From: Pseudomonas sp. GM50
GTDB taxonomy: Bacteria > Pseudomonadota > Gammaproteobacteria > Pseudomonadales > Pseudomonadaceae
Assembly (NCBI RefSeq): GCF_000282375.1
Contig: NZ_AKJK01000009.1
Span: 1 to 64,000, forward strand
Length of the DNA stretch: 64,000 nucleotides
Direction of reading: 5' to 3'
Below are positions 41,370 through 49,381 of this stretch, in pieces (positions within the stretch are counted from its first letter, which is position 1; every line of letters begins with the position of its first letter). Under the pieces are notes generated by a model that worked only from the letters and a program-made list of their open reading frames with translations, was not told where the DNA came from and searched no databases. Made by a program: the position numbers and the translations under genes.

Positions 41370-42323
41370 ATGATGCTGCGAGTTCTAGCCTTGAGCCTTA
41401 CCCTGTTTACCGGCTTTGCACAGGCCACTGTCCTGCAACGCCCGATTACATTGGACACCGGCAGCGGCGAGCTTTTCGGCTCGCTGTTGCTGCCCAAGTC
41501 CGACACGCCTGTGCCGGTTGTCCTGATCATTTCCGGCTCAGGTCCTACGGATCGTGACGGAAACAACCCCGACGGCGGACGCAACGACAGCCTCAAACGG
41601 CTGGCCTGGGTGCTGGCCAAACACAACATCGCCAGCGTGCGCTACGACAAGCGCGGCGTGGCGGCGAGCCTGGCTGCGACTCCAGACGAACGTAATCTGT
41701 CGGTGGAGGCCTATGTGGCCGACGCTGAAGCCTGGGGCCAGAAGCTCAAAACCGATCCGCGTTTTGGCAAACTGATTTTGCTGGGTCACAGCGAAGGTGC
41801 GTTGATCGCCAGCCTGGCGGCGCCGAACGTCGATGCCGCAGCGGTGATTTCCATGTCCGGCAGCGCCCGGCCGATCGATCAGGTACTGCGCCAGCAGTTG
41901 AGTAATCGCCTGCCGCCTCCCTTGATGCTGCGCAGCAATGAACTGCTCGACAGCCTCAAGGCCGGCCACACCGACGACAACGTGCCACCGCAATTGCAGG
42001 TGATTTTCCGCCCCAGCGTGCAGCCGTATCTGATTTCGCTGTTTCGCCAGGACCCGGCAGCGGCCTTCGCCAAACTGAAAATGCCGGCGCTGATCATCCA
42101 GGGCAGCAACGACATTCAGGTCGGCGTCGGTGATGCCCAAGCGCTCAAGGCGGCCAAACCGGACGCCGAACTGGCGCTGATCGAAGGCATGAACCACGTG
42201 ATGCGCATCGTGCCCAACGACGTGAAGCGGCAATTGGCCTCCTATAAAGATCCGCAATTACCGCTGGCGGCCGAACTCGGCGCGCGAATCCTCGGGTTTA
42301 TTGACGGACTTCGCACCCGTTAA
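41370..42323 (+). CDS. Exported alpha/beta hydrolase
   Basis: 317 residues from MMLRVLALSLTLFTGFAQA, a signal peptide. The start was chosen over 41325 because the signal peptide begins here. The oxyanion region is IISGSGPTDRDGNNPDG, the nucleophile elbow GHSEGALIA, and the acid/histidine regions IQGSNDIQVG and EGMNHVMR. It is a periplasmic esterase or peptidase-like serine hydrolase of unknown substrate. It diverges from aroC; gene order next to aroC is usual for Pseudomonas. Confidence 0.83.
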   Translation: MMLRVLALSLTLFTGFAQATVLQRPITLDTGSGELFGSLLLPKSDTPVPVVLIISGSGPTDRDGNNPDGGRNDSLKRLAWVLAKHNIASVRYDKRGVAASLAATPDERNLSVEAYVADAEAWGQKLKTDPRFGKLILLGHSEGALIASLAAPNVDAAAVISMSGSARPIDQVLRQQLSNRLPPPLMLRSNELLDSLKAGHTDDNVPPQLQVIFRPSVQPYLISLFRQDPAAAFAKLKMPALIIQGSNDIQVGVGDAQALKAAKPDAELALIEGMNHVMRIVPNDVKRQLASYKDPQLPLAAELGARILGFIDGLRTR

Positions 42324-42423
42324 ACGCCCCCTGGCCCTCCAGTCCTGAAAAAAACGGCCGATAAGCCTTTGTCGCCAGCGCACTGGCTGGCGACAAGCAG
42401 GGCTTGGACAGGATCTCGCCGTT

Positions 42424-43215
42424 ATGACTGATACCCAGACTTCACCCGACACCACCGCTGAAAAAGACGCACCGCCAGCGGTCGAGCTGCCGTGGGCGGA
42501 CGTCCACGTCGAGCACCACAAAATGCTCCGCCTGGCGCCGCTGCAAACCGACCGCAATACCGGTGGACGCCCGTTGCGCTTTGTCGAATTCGGTTACGCC
42601 GAACGCAATAGCAAGGAACACAGCCTGATGCGCATGGCCATCAAGCTGCCGGGCCAGCGTGTGCGCAAAGAACAGAACCATCTGGACGTGTGGGTCGATC
42701 ACACCGCCAAACGCGTGCATTTCGAGCCGGAAAGCGGCTTGCAGATCGAGCCGATGAACCGCGGCATCGGGCGCTATATGGCAGCTCAGGGCATTACGTG
42801 GGCGAAGAAGAGATGGCCCGCCTACACCGTCGACGGTACTGACCTGAACAACAAGGATGCGCTGAACGAAGACACTCGCCTGCGCCGCGATCACTTTCTG
42901 CGGGTGCACGGTTTTGACGTGGTCTACGCCGACGCCCAGCATTTGAAGGGCAGCGTTAAAGAGGTGTCGGTCGGTGATTTGCTCGGCGACTGGAACAGCG
43001 AAAAGTTGCAACAGGTAGAAATCCTCGAAGCCGCACAGATGCTCCAGCAAGCCGAGCAGAACCTGGCGGAACAGGAAGTCAAACTGAAGAAGCACGAAGA
43101 AAAGGTCAGCAAGTACAAACGCGAAGACGCCGGGCTGCGTTTTACCATTACGTGTCTGGTGGCGTTTGCGGTGTTTCAGGCGGGGTTGTTGATCTGGATT
43201 GCTACGCACCGTTGA
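42424..43215 (+). CDS. Tail-anchored coiled-coil protein, unknown function
   Basis: 263 residues. A hydrophilic N-terminal domain (VELPWADVHVEHHKMLRLAP; LRFVEFGYAERNSKEHSLMR) comes first. A predicted coiled coil follows near residues 193-235 (EKLQQVEILEAAQMLQQAEQ; NLAEQEVKLKKHEEKVSKYK). A single C-terminal span (FTITCLVAFAVFQAGLLIWI) leaves only a short tail, so it is probably a cytosol-facing tail-anchored membrane protein. No family recognised. It is 100 bp downstream of the hydrolase on the same strand. Confidence 0.7.
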   Translation: MTDTQTSPDTTAEKDAPPAVELPWADVHVEHHKMLRLAPLQTDRNTGGRPLRFVEFGYAERNSKEHSLMRMAIKLPGQRVRKEQNHLDVWVDHTAKRVHFEPESGLQIEPMNRGIGRYMAAQGITWAKKRWPAYTVDGTDLNNKDALNEDTRLRRDHFLRVHGFDVVYADAQHLKGSVKEVSVGDLLGDWNSEKLQQVEILEAAQMLQQAEQNLAEQEVKLKKHEEKVSKYKREDAGLRFTITCLVAFAVFQAGLLIWIATHR

Positions 43216-43236
43216 TAGCGTAATCCGCGGCGCGGC

Positions 43237-43329
43237 CTTCGCGGGCAAGCCTCGCTCCTACAGGTTTTGTGTGTGCCACATCATTTGGGTACGACACAGA
43301 CCCCGTAGGAGCGAGGCTTGCCCGCGAAG
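43237..43329. repeat. REP pair, class A
   Basis: CTTCGCGGGCAAGCCTCGCT and complement, between the convergent 42424 gene and prmB. Confidence 0.9.
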
Positions 43330-43340
43330 GCTTTCTCAGG

Positions 43341-44249
43341 TCAGACGCGAGAAGCGAACAACGCCTGATGATCGCGGCACTGCTCCGCTGTCAGCATGAA
43401 CACCCCATGCCCGCCGCGCTCGAACTCCAGCCAGGCGAAATCGACTTCCGGGTACAGCGCCTCGACGTGAACCTGGCTGTTACCGACCTCGACAATCAAC
43501 AAACCCTTCTCGGTCAAATGATCCGCCGCTTCGGCGAGCATGCGACGCACCAGGTTCAAACCGTCATCGCCACAGGCCAGGCCCAGCTCCGGTTCATGCT
43601 GATACTCGTCCGGCATGTCGGCGAAATCTTCTGCATCGACGTAGGGTGGGTTCGACACAATCAGGTCGAAACGTTGACCCGGCAAGCCATCAAAACCATC
43701 GCCCTGAACGGTGAACACCCGCTCATCGACACCGTGGCGTTCGATGTTCTGGTTCGCCACTTCCAGCGCTTCGAACGACAGATCGGCCAGTACCACTTCG
43801 GCGTTCTGGAACTCATAAGCACAGGCGATGCCGATGCAACCGGAACCGGTGCACAGGTCGAGAATGCGCGCAGGTTCGGCGCCGAGCCACGGTTCGAAAC
43901 GCTTTTCGATCAGCTCGCCAATTGGCGAACGCGGGATCAGCACACGTTCGTCGACAATGAACGACATACCGCAGAACCAGGCTTCGCCCAGCAGGTAAGC
44001 GGTCGGAATGCGCTCTTCGATGCGACGTTTGAGCAGGCGCTGCAAGTTGACCAGTTCGTCCTCTTCCAGATTGCAGTCGAGGTAGCTATCAGCAATTTCC
44101 CACGGCAAGTGCAGCGCACCCAACACCAGTTGACGGGCTTCGTCCCAGGCGTTGTCGGTCCCATGGCCGAAAAACAGATCCTCCCCATGGAAGCGGCTGA
44201 CGGCCCAACGGATATGGTCACGCAGGGTACGAAGTCGGGAAGTGATCAC
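43341..44249 (-). CDS. prmB: Ribosomal protein L3 glutamine N5-methyltransferase
   Basis: 302 residues from a GTG start ([16 protein letters not shown]) with GGAG 8 bases upstream; frames starting further up are shadows. The S-adenosylmethionine-binding loop is [12 protein letters not shown] and the catalytic motif [11 protein letters not shown] (NPPY) binds the target glutamine. An N-terminal helical domain precedes them. PrmB methylates a glutamine of ribosomal protein L3. The length and N-terminus fit PrmB rather than PrmC (HemK). Confidence 0.92.
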   Translation of the reverse strand: MITSRLRTLRDHIRWAVSRFHGEDLFFGHGTDNAWDEARQLVLGALHLPWEIADSYLDCNLEEDELVNLQRLLKRRIEERIPTAYLLGEAWFCGMSFIVDERVLIPRSPIGELIEKRFEPWLGAEPARILDLCTGSGCIGIACAYEFQNAEVVLADLSFEALEVANQNIERHGVDERVFTVQGDGFDGLPGQRFDLIVSNPPYVDAEDFADMPDEYQHEPELGLACGDDGLNLVRRMLAEAADHLTEKGLLIVEVGNSQVHVEALYPEVDFAWLEFERGGHGVFMLTAEQCRDHQALFASRV

Positions 44250-44487
44250 GGGGCAAACTCCAGAAAAAACGACTGACGATTCTAACAGCCAAAAGGCGCC
44301 GCGACGACGCAGGAAAAACACCGGATCAGATGTAGGACTCTTCTATTTTTTCAGCAAGCTATTGAACAGAACGGGTATCTTGACAAGGCTGCGACCCAAC
44401 AACGGCGGTGCCTACGATGGTAGCGATTCACAGAAGCGCTCAGCCAGAGGACAATGTCGCAAAAGCCCCACCCGAAGGAGCCCCAGA

Positions 44488-45078
44488 ATGTCCGTTCCAA
44501 AAACGATGTTTCAACTCAGCGGCCGTGGTTATGCAGCGGCCAATCTGGGTCACGCGACCCTTGTCATCATCGATGCCCAGAAAGAATACCTCAGCGGCCC
44601 CCTGGCACTGAGCGGCATGGATGCTGCCGTCGCGAACATCAAACAGCTGGTGGCCGCTGCCCGTGCAGCCGGTCGGCCGATCGTGCACGTGCGCCACCTC
44701 GGCACCGTCGGTGGGCTGTTCGACCCGCAAGGCGAACGCGGTGAGTTCATCCCGGGCCTGGAGCCACAGGGCGATGAAACCATCATCGGCAAATTGCTGC
44801 CGAGTGCATTTCATGGCACCGAACTGCTGGAGCGCCTGCAGAATCTCGGCTCGCTGGACCTTATCGTCTGCGGCTTCATGAGCCACTCCAGCGTCAGCAC
44901 TACCGTGCGCGCCGCGAAGAACCTGGGCTTTCGTTGCACATTGGTTGAAGACGCCTGCGCGACTCGCGACCTGCCCTACAAGGGTGGCGTCCTGAGCGCC
45001 GAGCACGTTCAGCACACCGAGATGGCGATCATGGCGGACAATTTCGCCACCCTCGCCCAGACCCGCGAACTGATCTGA
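44488..45078 (+). CDS. Isochorismatase-like hydrolase with Ser in place of the catalytic Cys
   Basis: 196 residues from MSVPKTMFQLSGRG; GAAGGAGC precedes the ATG. Family triad members D29 (VIIDAQKEY) and K102 (IIGKLLPSAF) are present. The nucleophile position in the usual G-x-x-T/S-x-x-C-V motif reads GFMSHSSV, giving Ser135 instead of Cys. Cysteine hydrolases of this family split amides; isochorismatase itself does not need the cysteine, so other chemistry is possible. Cytosolic. It lies between prmB (divergent) and a small membrane gene. Confidence 0.78.
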   Translation: MSVPKTMFQLSGRGYAAANLGHATLVIIDAQKEYLSGPLALSGMDAAVANIKQLVAAARAAGRPIVHVRHLGTVGGLFDPQGERGEFIPGLEPQGDETIIGKLLPSAFHGTELLERLQNLGSLDLIVCGFMSHSSVSTTVRAAKNLGFRCTLVEDACATRDLPYKGGVLSAEHVQHTEMAIMADNFATLAQTRELI

Positions 45079-45210
45079 TCAACCCTTCGATGAGCGGTCC
45101 ATGCCGCCGCTCATCCGCAAAAGCCTCTCATTTGCTGTAATTGCCCTAGCCTCAGGAACATCCCGGTCAACTCCCGGTCGAAGGGCCGATACCCATTGAG
45201 GAAGGTCGGA

Positions 45211-45531
45211 ATGAAGTTATCCGATGGTTTTGATGCACGCCGCTTGCGGCCCAAAGGCCAAAGCAACTGGCGTTTTCGCTTCGGCGCAGCCATTGCTGCT
45301 CTGCTGGCGATGTGCGGCGTGCTGCTGGTGATGGCAGGTGCCGCCAGCCTGCTCGGCCAGGCGCCCGCCCTGGGCGAGTTGAATACCAACCGGGTCGGTT
45401 CGGCAGTGATTTTGGCGATTGGCCTGTTCGTGCTGTACATCGGCGTGTGGCTGTGGCGCCGCTGCCGCCGCCGCTCGCGTCAATCGCAAGAGCTGAACAT
45501 GTCCCCGCATTTGATGAAAAAACACGACTGA
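45211..45531 (+). CDS. Small two-span membrane protein, unknown function
   Basis: 106 residues from MKLSDGFDARRLRPKG, with GAGGAAGG upstream. Two hydrophobic spans (FGAAIAALLAMCGVLLVMAG; VGSAVILAIGLFVLYIGVWL) flank a short loop (SLLGQAPALGELNTN). The second span is followed by a strongly basic run WRRCRRRSR, so both ends are likely in the cytosol. It precedes the smr gene by about 75 bp. No known domain. Confidence 0.7.
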   Translation: MKLSDGFDARRLRPKGQSNWRFRFGAAIAALLAMCGVLLVMAGAASLLGQAPALGELNTNRVGSAVILAIGLFVLYIGVWLWRRCRRRSRQSQELNMSPHLMKKHD

Positions 45532-45606
45532 GCCGAACGCCACGCGTTTTGTCGCGCCTCATTCGCTTCGACTTGGGTAAACTGGCCGCCCTTCGCGGAG
45601 GCTGAC

Positions 45607-46164
45607 ATGCAAGACGACGATTTTTCCCTGTTCAAAAGCGCGATCCAAGGCGTCAAGCCGATCAAGCACGATCGCGCCGAAACCGGCAAACCCAAGGCCG
45701 ACCGCGCGCAAATCGCCAAGCTGCGCCAGGCCGCCACCGTGCGCACCGATGCCACCACCGTTGATGGGCTGTCCGATCAGTTCGTTATTGATGTCGGCCC
45801 CGAAGATGAGCTGATGTGGGCCCGCGACGGCGTCCAGGAAAGCCAGATGCGCAAGCTCAAGATCGGACAGATTCCGTTCGAAGGCAGCCTCGACCTGCAT
45901 GGCATGAACGTGGAAAAGGCCCGTGAAACCTTGTGGGCCTTTCTGGCCGAAGCGACCAAATTCGAAATCCGCTGCGTACGCGTCACCCACGGCAAAGCGG
46001 TGCGCCTGGACGGCAAGCGGCCGATGATCAAGAGCCACGTCAACACGTGGCTGCGTCAGCATCCACAGGTGCTCGGCTTCACCTCGTGCCAACCGAAACA
46101 TGGCGGCGCCGGAGCGGTTTATGTGATGCTCAAACGCACCATGATGGAAGGTCGCGACGAGTGA
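45607..46164 (+). CDS. Smr-domain (MutS2 C-terminal-like) protein
   Basis: 185 residues. The N-terminal ~90 residues are charged. The Smr domain begins near 95 with the signature SLDLHGMNVEKARETLWAFL, then IRCVRVTHGKAV and a C-terminal GGAGAVYVMLKR. Smr domains nick or cut nucleic acid; stand-alone bacterial forms such as SmrA/SmrB act on DNA or on mRNA at collided ribosomes. It is 77 bp upstream of folE on the same strand, an order common in pseudomonads. Confidence 0.86.
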   Translation: MQDDDFSLFKSAIQGVKPIKHDRAETGKPKADRAQIAKLRQAATVRTDATTVDGLSDQFVIDVGPEDELMWARDGVQESQMRKLKIGQIPFEGSLDLHGMNVEKARETLWAFLAEATKFEIRCVRVTHGKAVRLDGKRPMIKSHVNTWLRQHPQVLGFTSCQPKHGGAGAVYVMLKRTMMEGRDE

Positions 46165-46241
46165 TGCCGTCGCTTCACGCTTGCAGCGCCGTGTCCGTCA
46201 CCGTACCCTTGCCCTTTGCGTAAAATCCCACAGGTAGTTTC

Positions 46242-46787
46242 ATGTCCCTGGAACAGAATTACACCGAGATTCTCGGCCAATTGGGCGAGGACGCCTCCCG
46301 CGAGGGCCTGCTCGACACGCCAAAACGTGCCGCCAAAGCCATGCAGTACCTCTGCCGAGGTTATGAACAGACACTGGAAGAGGTCACCAACGGTGCCTTG
46401 TTCAGCTCCGACAACAGCGAGATGGTGCTGGTCAAGGACATCGAGCTCTACTCGTTGTGCGAGCACCACATGCTGCCGTTCATCGGTAAGGCGCACGTTG
46501 CCTACATCCCGAGCGGCAAGGTCCTGGGGCTGTCGAAAGTCGCGCGGATCGTCGATATGTACGCTCGCCGCCTGCAGATCCAGGAAAACCTCAGTCGCCA
46601 GATCGCCGATGCGGTCCAGCAAGTCACCGGCGCCCTGGGCGTTGCGGTGGTGATCGAGGCCAAGCACATGTGCATGATGATGCGCGGTGTGGAGAAACAG
46701 AATTCGACGATGATCACCTCGGTGATGCTCGGCGAGTTCCGCGAAAACGCGGCCACCCGCAGCGAGTTTCTCAGCCTGATCAAGTAA
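46242..46787 (+). CDS. folE: GTP cyclohydrolase I
   Basis: 181 residues, full length. The zinc and substrate motif [20 protein letters not shown] is intact, followed by [20 protein letters not shown] and [17 protein letters not shown] with the second zinc cysteine. It converts GTP to dihydroneopterin triphosphate for folate. Pseudomonas has more than one folE paralogue; this looks like the copy next to smr. A terminator follows. Confidence 0.94.
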   Translation: MSLEQNYTEILGQLGEDASREGLLDTPKRAAKAMQYLCRGYEQTLEEVTNGALFSSDNSEMVLVKDIELYSLCEHHMLPFIGKAHVAYIPSGKVLGLSKVARIVDMYARRLQIQENLSRQIADAVQQVTGALGVAVVIEAKHMCMMMRGVEKQNSTMITSVMLGEFRENAATRSEFLSLIK

Positions 46788-46801
46788 CTTGCAGCACGAA
46801 G

Positions 46802-46830
46802 AAAACCGGCACTCATCGCCGGTTTTTTTT
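46802..46830 (+). terminator. Rho-independent terminator of folE
   Basis: AAAACCGGC-ACTCATC-GCCGGTTTTTTTT, just after the stop. Confidence 0.9.
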
Positions 46831-46889
46831 CGCCGGCGAAAAATCAGGTAAGCTGCGCGCCTTCTGTTTGCCCCTGTGAGGCTTATACC

Positions 46890-47261
46890 GTGTTCGTTAA
46901 AGCGCTTCGTGTCGGCCTTGGCCAACTGATCATCTTCATCGACTTCATCACCCGTCCGGGCAAAAAACAACGGCCTGCCGAAGCTCAGGCTCAGGTCAAC
47001 ACAGCCGCCAAGGACCTGACCCTGTATCAGTTCCACGCCTGCCCGTTCTGCGTGAAAACCCGTCGCACCCTGCGTCGCCTGAACGTTCCGGTGGCGTTGC
47101 GCGATGCCAAGAACAACGAACAGGATCGCAAGGCTCTGCTGGAGCAAGGTGGCAAGATCAAGGTGCCGTGCCTGCGCATTGAAGAGAATGGCCAGACCAC
47201 CTGGATGTATGAGTCCAAGGTGATCATTGATTATCTGGATAAGCGGTTTGCTGCAGCCTGA
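46890..47261 (+). CDS. Glutaredoxin / GST-N-domain membrane-associated protein
   Basis: 123 residues from a GTG start (FVKALRVGLGQLIIFIDFIT, a hydrophobic N-terminus that may anchor it in the membrane). The redox motif CPFC is in LYQFHACPFCVKTRR and the cis-proline loop is KVPCLRIEENG. It is likely a monothiol or dithiol glutaredoxin that reduces mixed disulfides with glutathione. Monocistronic, with the terminator of folE before it and a REP pair after. Confidence 0.85.
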   Translation: MFVKALRVGLGQLIIFIDFITRPGKKQRPAEAQAQVNTAAKDLTLYQFHACPFCVKTRRTLRRLNVPVALRDAKNNEQDRKALLEQGGKIKVPCLRIEENGQTTWMYESKVIIDYLDKRFAAA

Positions 47262-47290
47262 TGGTGTTGTGGTGGTGCTGCTGATGGCCT

Positions 47291-47373
47291 CTTCGCGGGC
47301 AAGCCTCGCTCCTACGGACTGGTGGCGTGTGCGAATAGCCTCACCTCTGTAGGAGCGAGGCTTGCCCGCGAAG
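47291..47373. repeat. REP pair, class A
   Basis: CTTCGCGGGCAAGCCTCGCT and complement, between the convergent glutaredoxin and aminotransferase genes. Confidence 0.9.
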
Positions 47374-47405
47374 GCGTCGGCACAAAGACTGCAAATTTCA
47401 GACAA

Positions 47406-47436
47406 AAATAAACCGGCCCATGGGCCGGTTTATTTG
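47406..47436. terminator. Bidirectional rho-independent terminator
   Basis: AAATAAACCGGCC-CATG-GGCCGGTTTATTTG with A/T runs on both sides. It serves the aminotransferase gene and perhaps the glutaredoxin gene. Confidence 0.88.
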
Positions 47437-47449
47437 TTTCTGCATCCCC

Positions 47450-48616
47450 TCAAGCCGCTTCTGCCGCCTGGGCCTCGCGCACCACCGTCGCCAATCGCTT
47501 GAGCCCTTCGTCCAGTCGCGCCGGGTCGATGTGGCTGAAGTTCAGCCGCAGATGACCGGGGTTGTTGTCCGGCTCAGGAAAAAATGGCTCGCCCGGCATA
47601 AATGCCACATCCGCCGCCAGCGCAGCCTTGAGCAGCGTGCGCGTATCCAGCGGCTGCTTGAGCGTCAGCCAGAAAAACAACCCGCCCTGCGGCACGTTCC
47701 ACCGCGCCAGATCGCAAAAGTGCGTTTCCAATGCCGACTGAAATGCATCCCGACGACCCCGATAGAAGTCACGCAACTCACCCAGGTGCTGCTGATATTT
47801 TTCGGTGCCGATCCATTGCAGCGCTTGCCATTGCCCGATGCGGTTGGTGTGCAGATCGGCCGATTGCTTGAGCCGCAGCAAGTGCGCAAACAGGTCCGGG
47901 CTGGCGATCAGGTAACCGACCCGCAGGCCCGGCAACAGGGTTTTCGACACGGTGCCGGTGTAGATCCAGCTAGCCTTGTTCAAGCGGCTGACGATCGGCG
48001 TGGCACTGCCGCCATCGAAGGTCAGCTCACGGTAGGGTTCGTCTTCGATCAGGGTCACGCCGAACTCGTCGAGCAACGCCGCCACTGCATCGCGCTTGGC
48101 CTCGCTGTAGCGCACCGCTGACGGGTTCTGAAACGTCGGAATCAGGTAGATGAACGCTGGCTTGTGTTTTTCCAGACGGCTGCGCAATTGCACCAGGTTC
48201 GGGCCGTCGGCTTCCTGTGGGACGGTGATGCAGTCGGCGCCGAACAGCTGAAAAATCTGCAACGCCGCCAGGTAGGTCGGCGCTTCAAGCAGGATCTCGG
48301 TGCCTTTGTCGATGTAGAGCTTGGCCGCCAGATCGAGGGTTTGCTGAGAACCGCTGACCACCAACACCTGACTCGCCTCGCACGGCACACCCAACGCTCG
48401 GGCTTCGGCCGCCAGCGCCTCACGCAGTGCCGGTTCGCCTTCGCTCATGCCGTATTGCCCCATGGACAGCGGCATATCCGCCCACTCGACTTTCGGCAGC
48501 ATGGCTTCGGCCGGTAAACCGCCAGCGAACGACATTACTTCCGGACGCTGGGCGGCGGCGAGGATTTCACGGATCAAAGAACTTTTAAGGCGCGAGACAC
48601 GTTCGGAAAAAGCCAT
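47450..48616 (-). CDS. PLP-dependent aminotransferase, class I/II (LysN/2-aminoadipate-like)
   Basis: 388 residues from MAFSERVSRLKSSLIREILA; a TTG at 48655 would add 13. Landmarks are VMSFAGGLPAEAMLP, YLIPTFQNPSAVRYSEAKR, the Asp in LIEDEPYRELTFDG and the PLP lysine in YTGTVSKTLLPGLRVGY. No GntR domain is attached, so it is not a MocR regulator. The substrate could be 2-aminoadipate, a branched-chain or an aromatic amino acid. It is divergent from a MarR gene, which may control it through the dyad between them. Confidence 0.86.
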   Translation of the reverse strand: MAFSERVSRLKSSLIREILAAAQRPEVMSFAGGLPAEAMLPKVEWADMPLSMGQYGMSEGEPALREALAAEARALGVPCEASQVLVVSGSQQTLDLAAKLYIDKGTEILLEAPTYLAALQIFQLFGADCITVPQEADGPNLVQLRSRLEKHKPAFIYLIPTFQNPSAVRYSEAKRDAVAALLDEFGVTLIEDEPYRELTFDGGSATPIVSRLNKASWIYTGTVSKTLLPGLRVGYLIASPDLFAHLLRLKQSADLHTNRIGQWQALQWIGTEKYQQHLGELRDFYRGRRDAFQSALETHFCDLARWNVPQGGLFFWLTLKQPLDTRTLLKAALAADVAFMPGEPFFPEPDNNPGHLRLNFSHIDPARLDEGLKRLATVVREAQAAEAA

Positions 48617-48650
48617 GGGAGTCACCGGTAGCGAGGCCTGAGGAAAATGA

Positions 48651-48665
48651 GTCAAACTGGTTGAC
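48651..48665. promoter_or_regulatory. Candidate MarR operator
   Basis: GTCAA-ACTGG-TTGAC, a 5+5+5 inverted repeat in the 82-bp gap between the divergent aminotransferase and MarR genes. Confidence 0.4.
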
Positions 48666-48698
48666 CGAAATTACGACAGACCGAGCGGATACGTCAAT

Positions 48699-49145
48699 AT
48701 GCTTGACCTTAAAAACCCCAGCACTCAGCAACAAGCCATGGAAGCGTTTTTCTTCGGTTACCAGGCGTTCACCGCCAAGGCCGACGAAATGCTCGAGCGT
48801 CGCGGCTTGAGCCGGGTGCACCAACGCATCGTGTTTTTCATCGCCCGCTACCCTGCCCTCAGCGTCAAGGAGTTGCTGGCGTTGCTGGGTGTGAGCAAAC
48901 AGGCGCTGAACATTCCGCTACGTCAGTTGGTGGAAATGCATTTAGTGAACAGCGTCGCGTCCGAGACCGACAAGCGTAAGCGGCTGCTGGAACTGACTGC
49001 GGAAGGCGCGCGGTTCGAGCAGTCGTTGCGACGCGAGCAGGTGAAATTGCTCGAGCGTGTGTTTGCCGAAGCTGGGGAGACGGCGGTGAATGGGTGGTTG
49101 GCGGTGAATCTCGCGCTGGGTAAAGCCCAGGTCTTTCCAAGCTGA
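48699..49145 (+). CDS. MarR-family transcriptional regulator
   Basis: 148 residues with a winged helix-turn-helix in the middle (LSRVHQRIVFFIARYPALSV, ELLALLGVSKQALNIPLRQL, SETDKRKRLLELTAEGARFE). The N-terminal DLKNPSTQQQAMEAFFFGYQ forms the dimer helix. MarR proteins are usually repressors released by small ligands. The divergent aminotransferase is the likely target. A perfect palindrome follows the stop. Confidence 0.87.
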   Translation: MLDLKNPSTQQQAMEAFFFGYQAFTAKADEMLERRGLSRVHQRIVFFIARYPALSVKELLALLGVSKQALNIPLRQLVEMHLVNSVASETDKRKRLLELTAEGARFEQSLRREQVKLLERVFAEAGETAVNGWLAVNLALGKAQVFPS

Positions 49146-49174
49146 TCGTTCCCACGCTCTGCGTGGGAACGATC
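49144..49174. repeat. Perfect palindrome GATCGTTCCCACGC-TCT-GCGTGGGAACGATC
   Basis: 14-bp perfect stem with a 3-base loop that overlaps the end of the MarR gene. It is a short palindromic repeat seen widely in P. fluorescens genomes (recall). It may stop or protect the MarR transcript, though there is no T run. Confidence 0.75.
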
Positions 49175-49242
49175 GTCTATAGCCGATATATCCCGACCAA
49201 CAAACTTTTCGTCTACAAAATCAAAAACATTATTTGCTTTAT

Positions 49243-49252
49243 TTGTATACAA
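49243..49252. promoter_or_regulatory. Putative repressor operator TTGTATACAA (AzgA permease)
   Basis: Perfect palindrome, extendable to TTTGTATACAAA. It lies between a possible -35 (TTGCTT, 49234) and -10 (ATAATT, 49257), where a bound repressor would block RNA polymerase. Identical to the sites at 2444 and 52331. Confidence 0.65.
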
Positions 49253-49381
49253 AAGCATAATTCGCTTCGTGCGAGTTCCTGACCAATAGGTCAACAAATT
49301 CGCAAGTACCTCAAAGGGTCGCTGCCACCCTCATGGGTCCGGCCCTGGAAATAACAATAAAACTCTTGAGGAGTACTCGCT

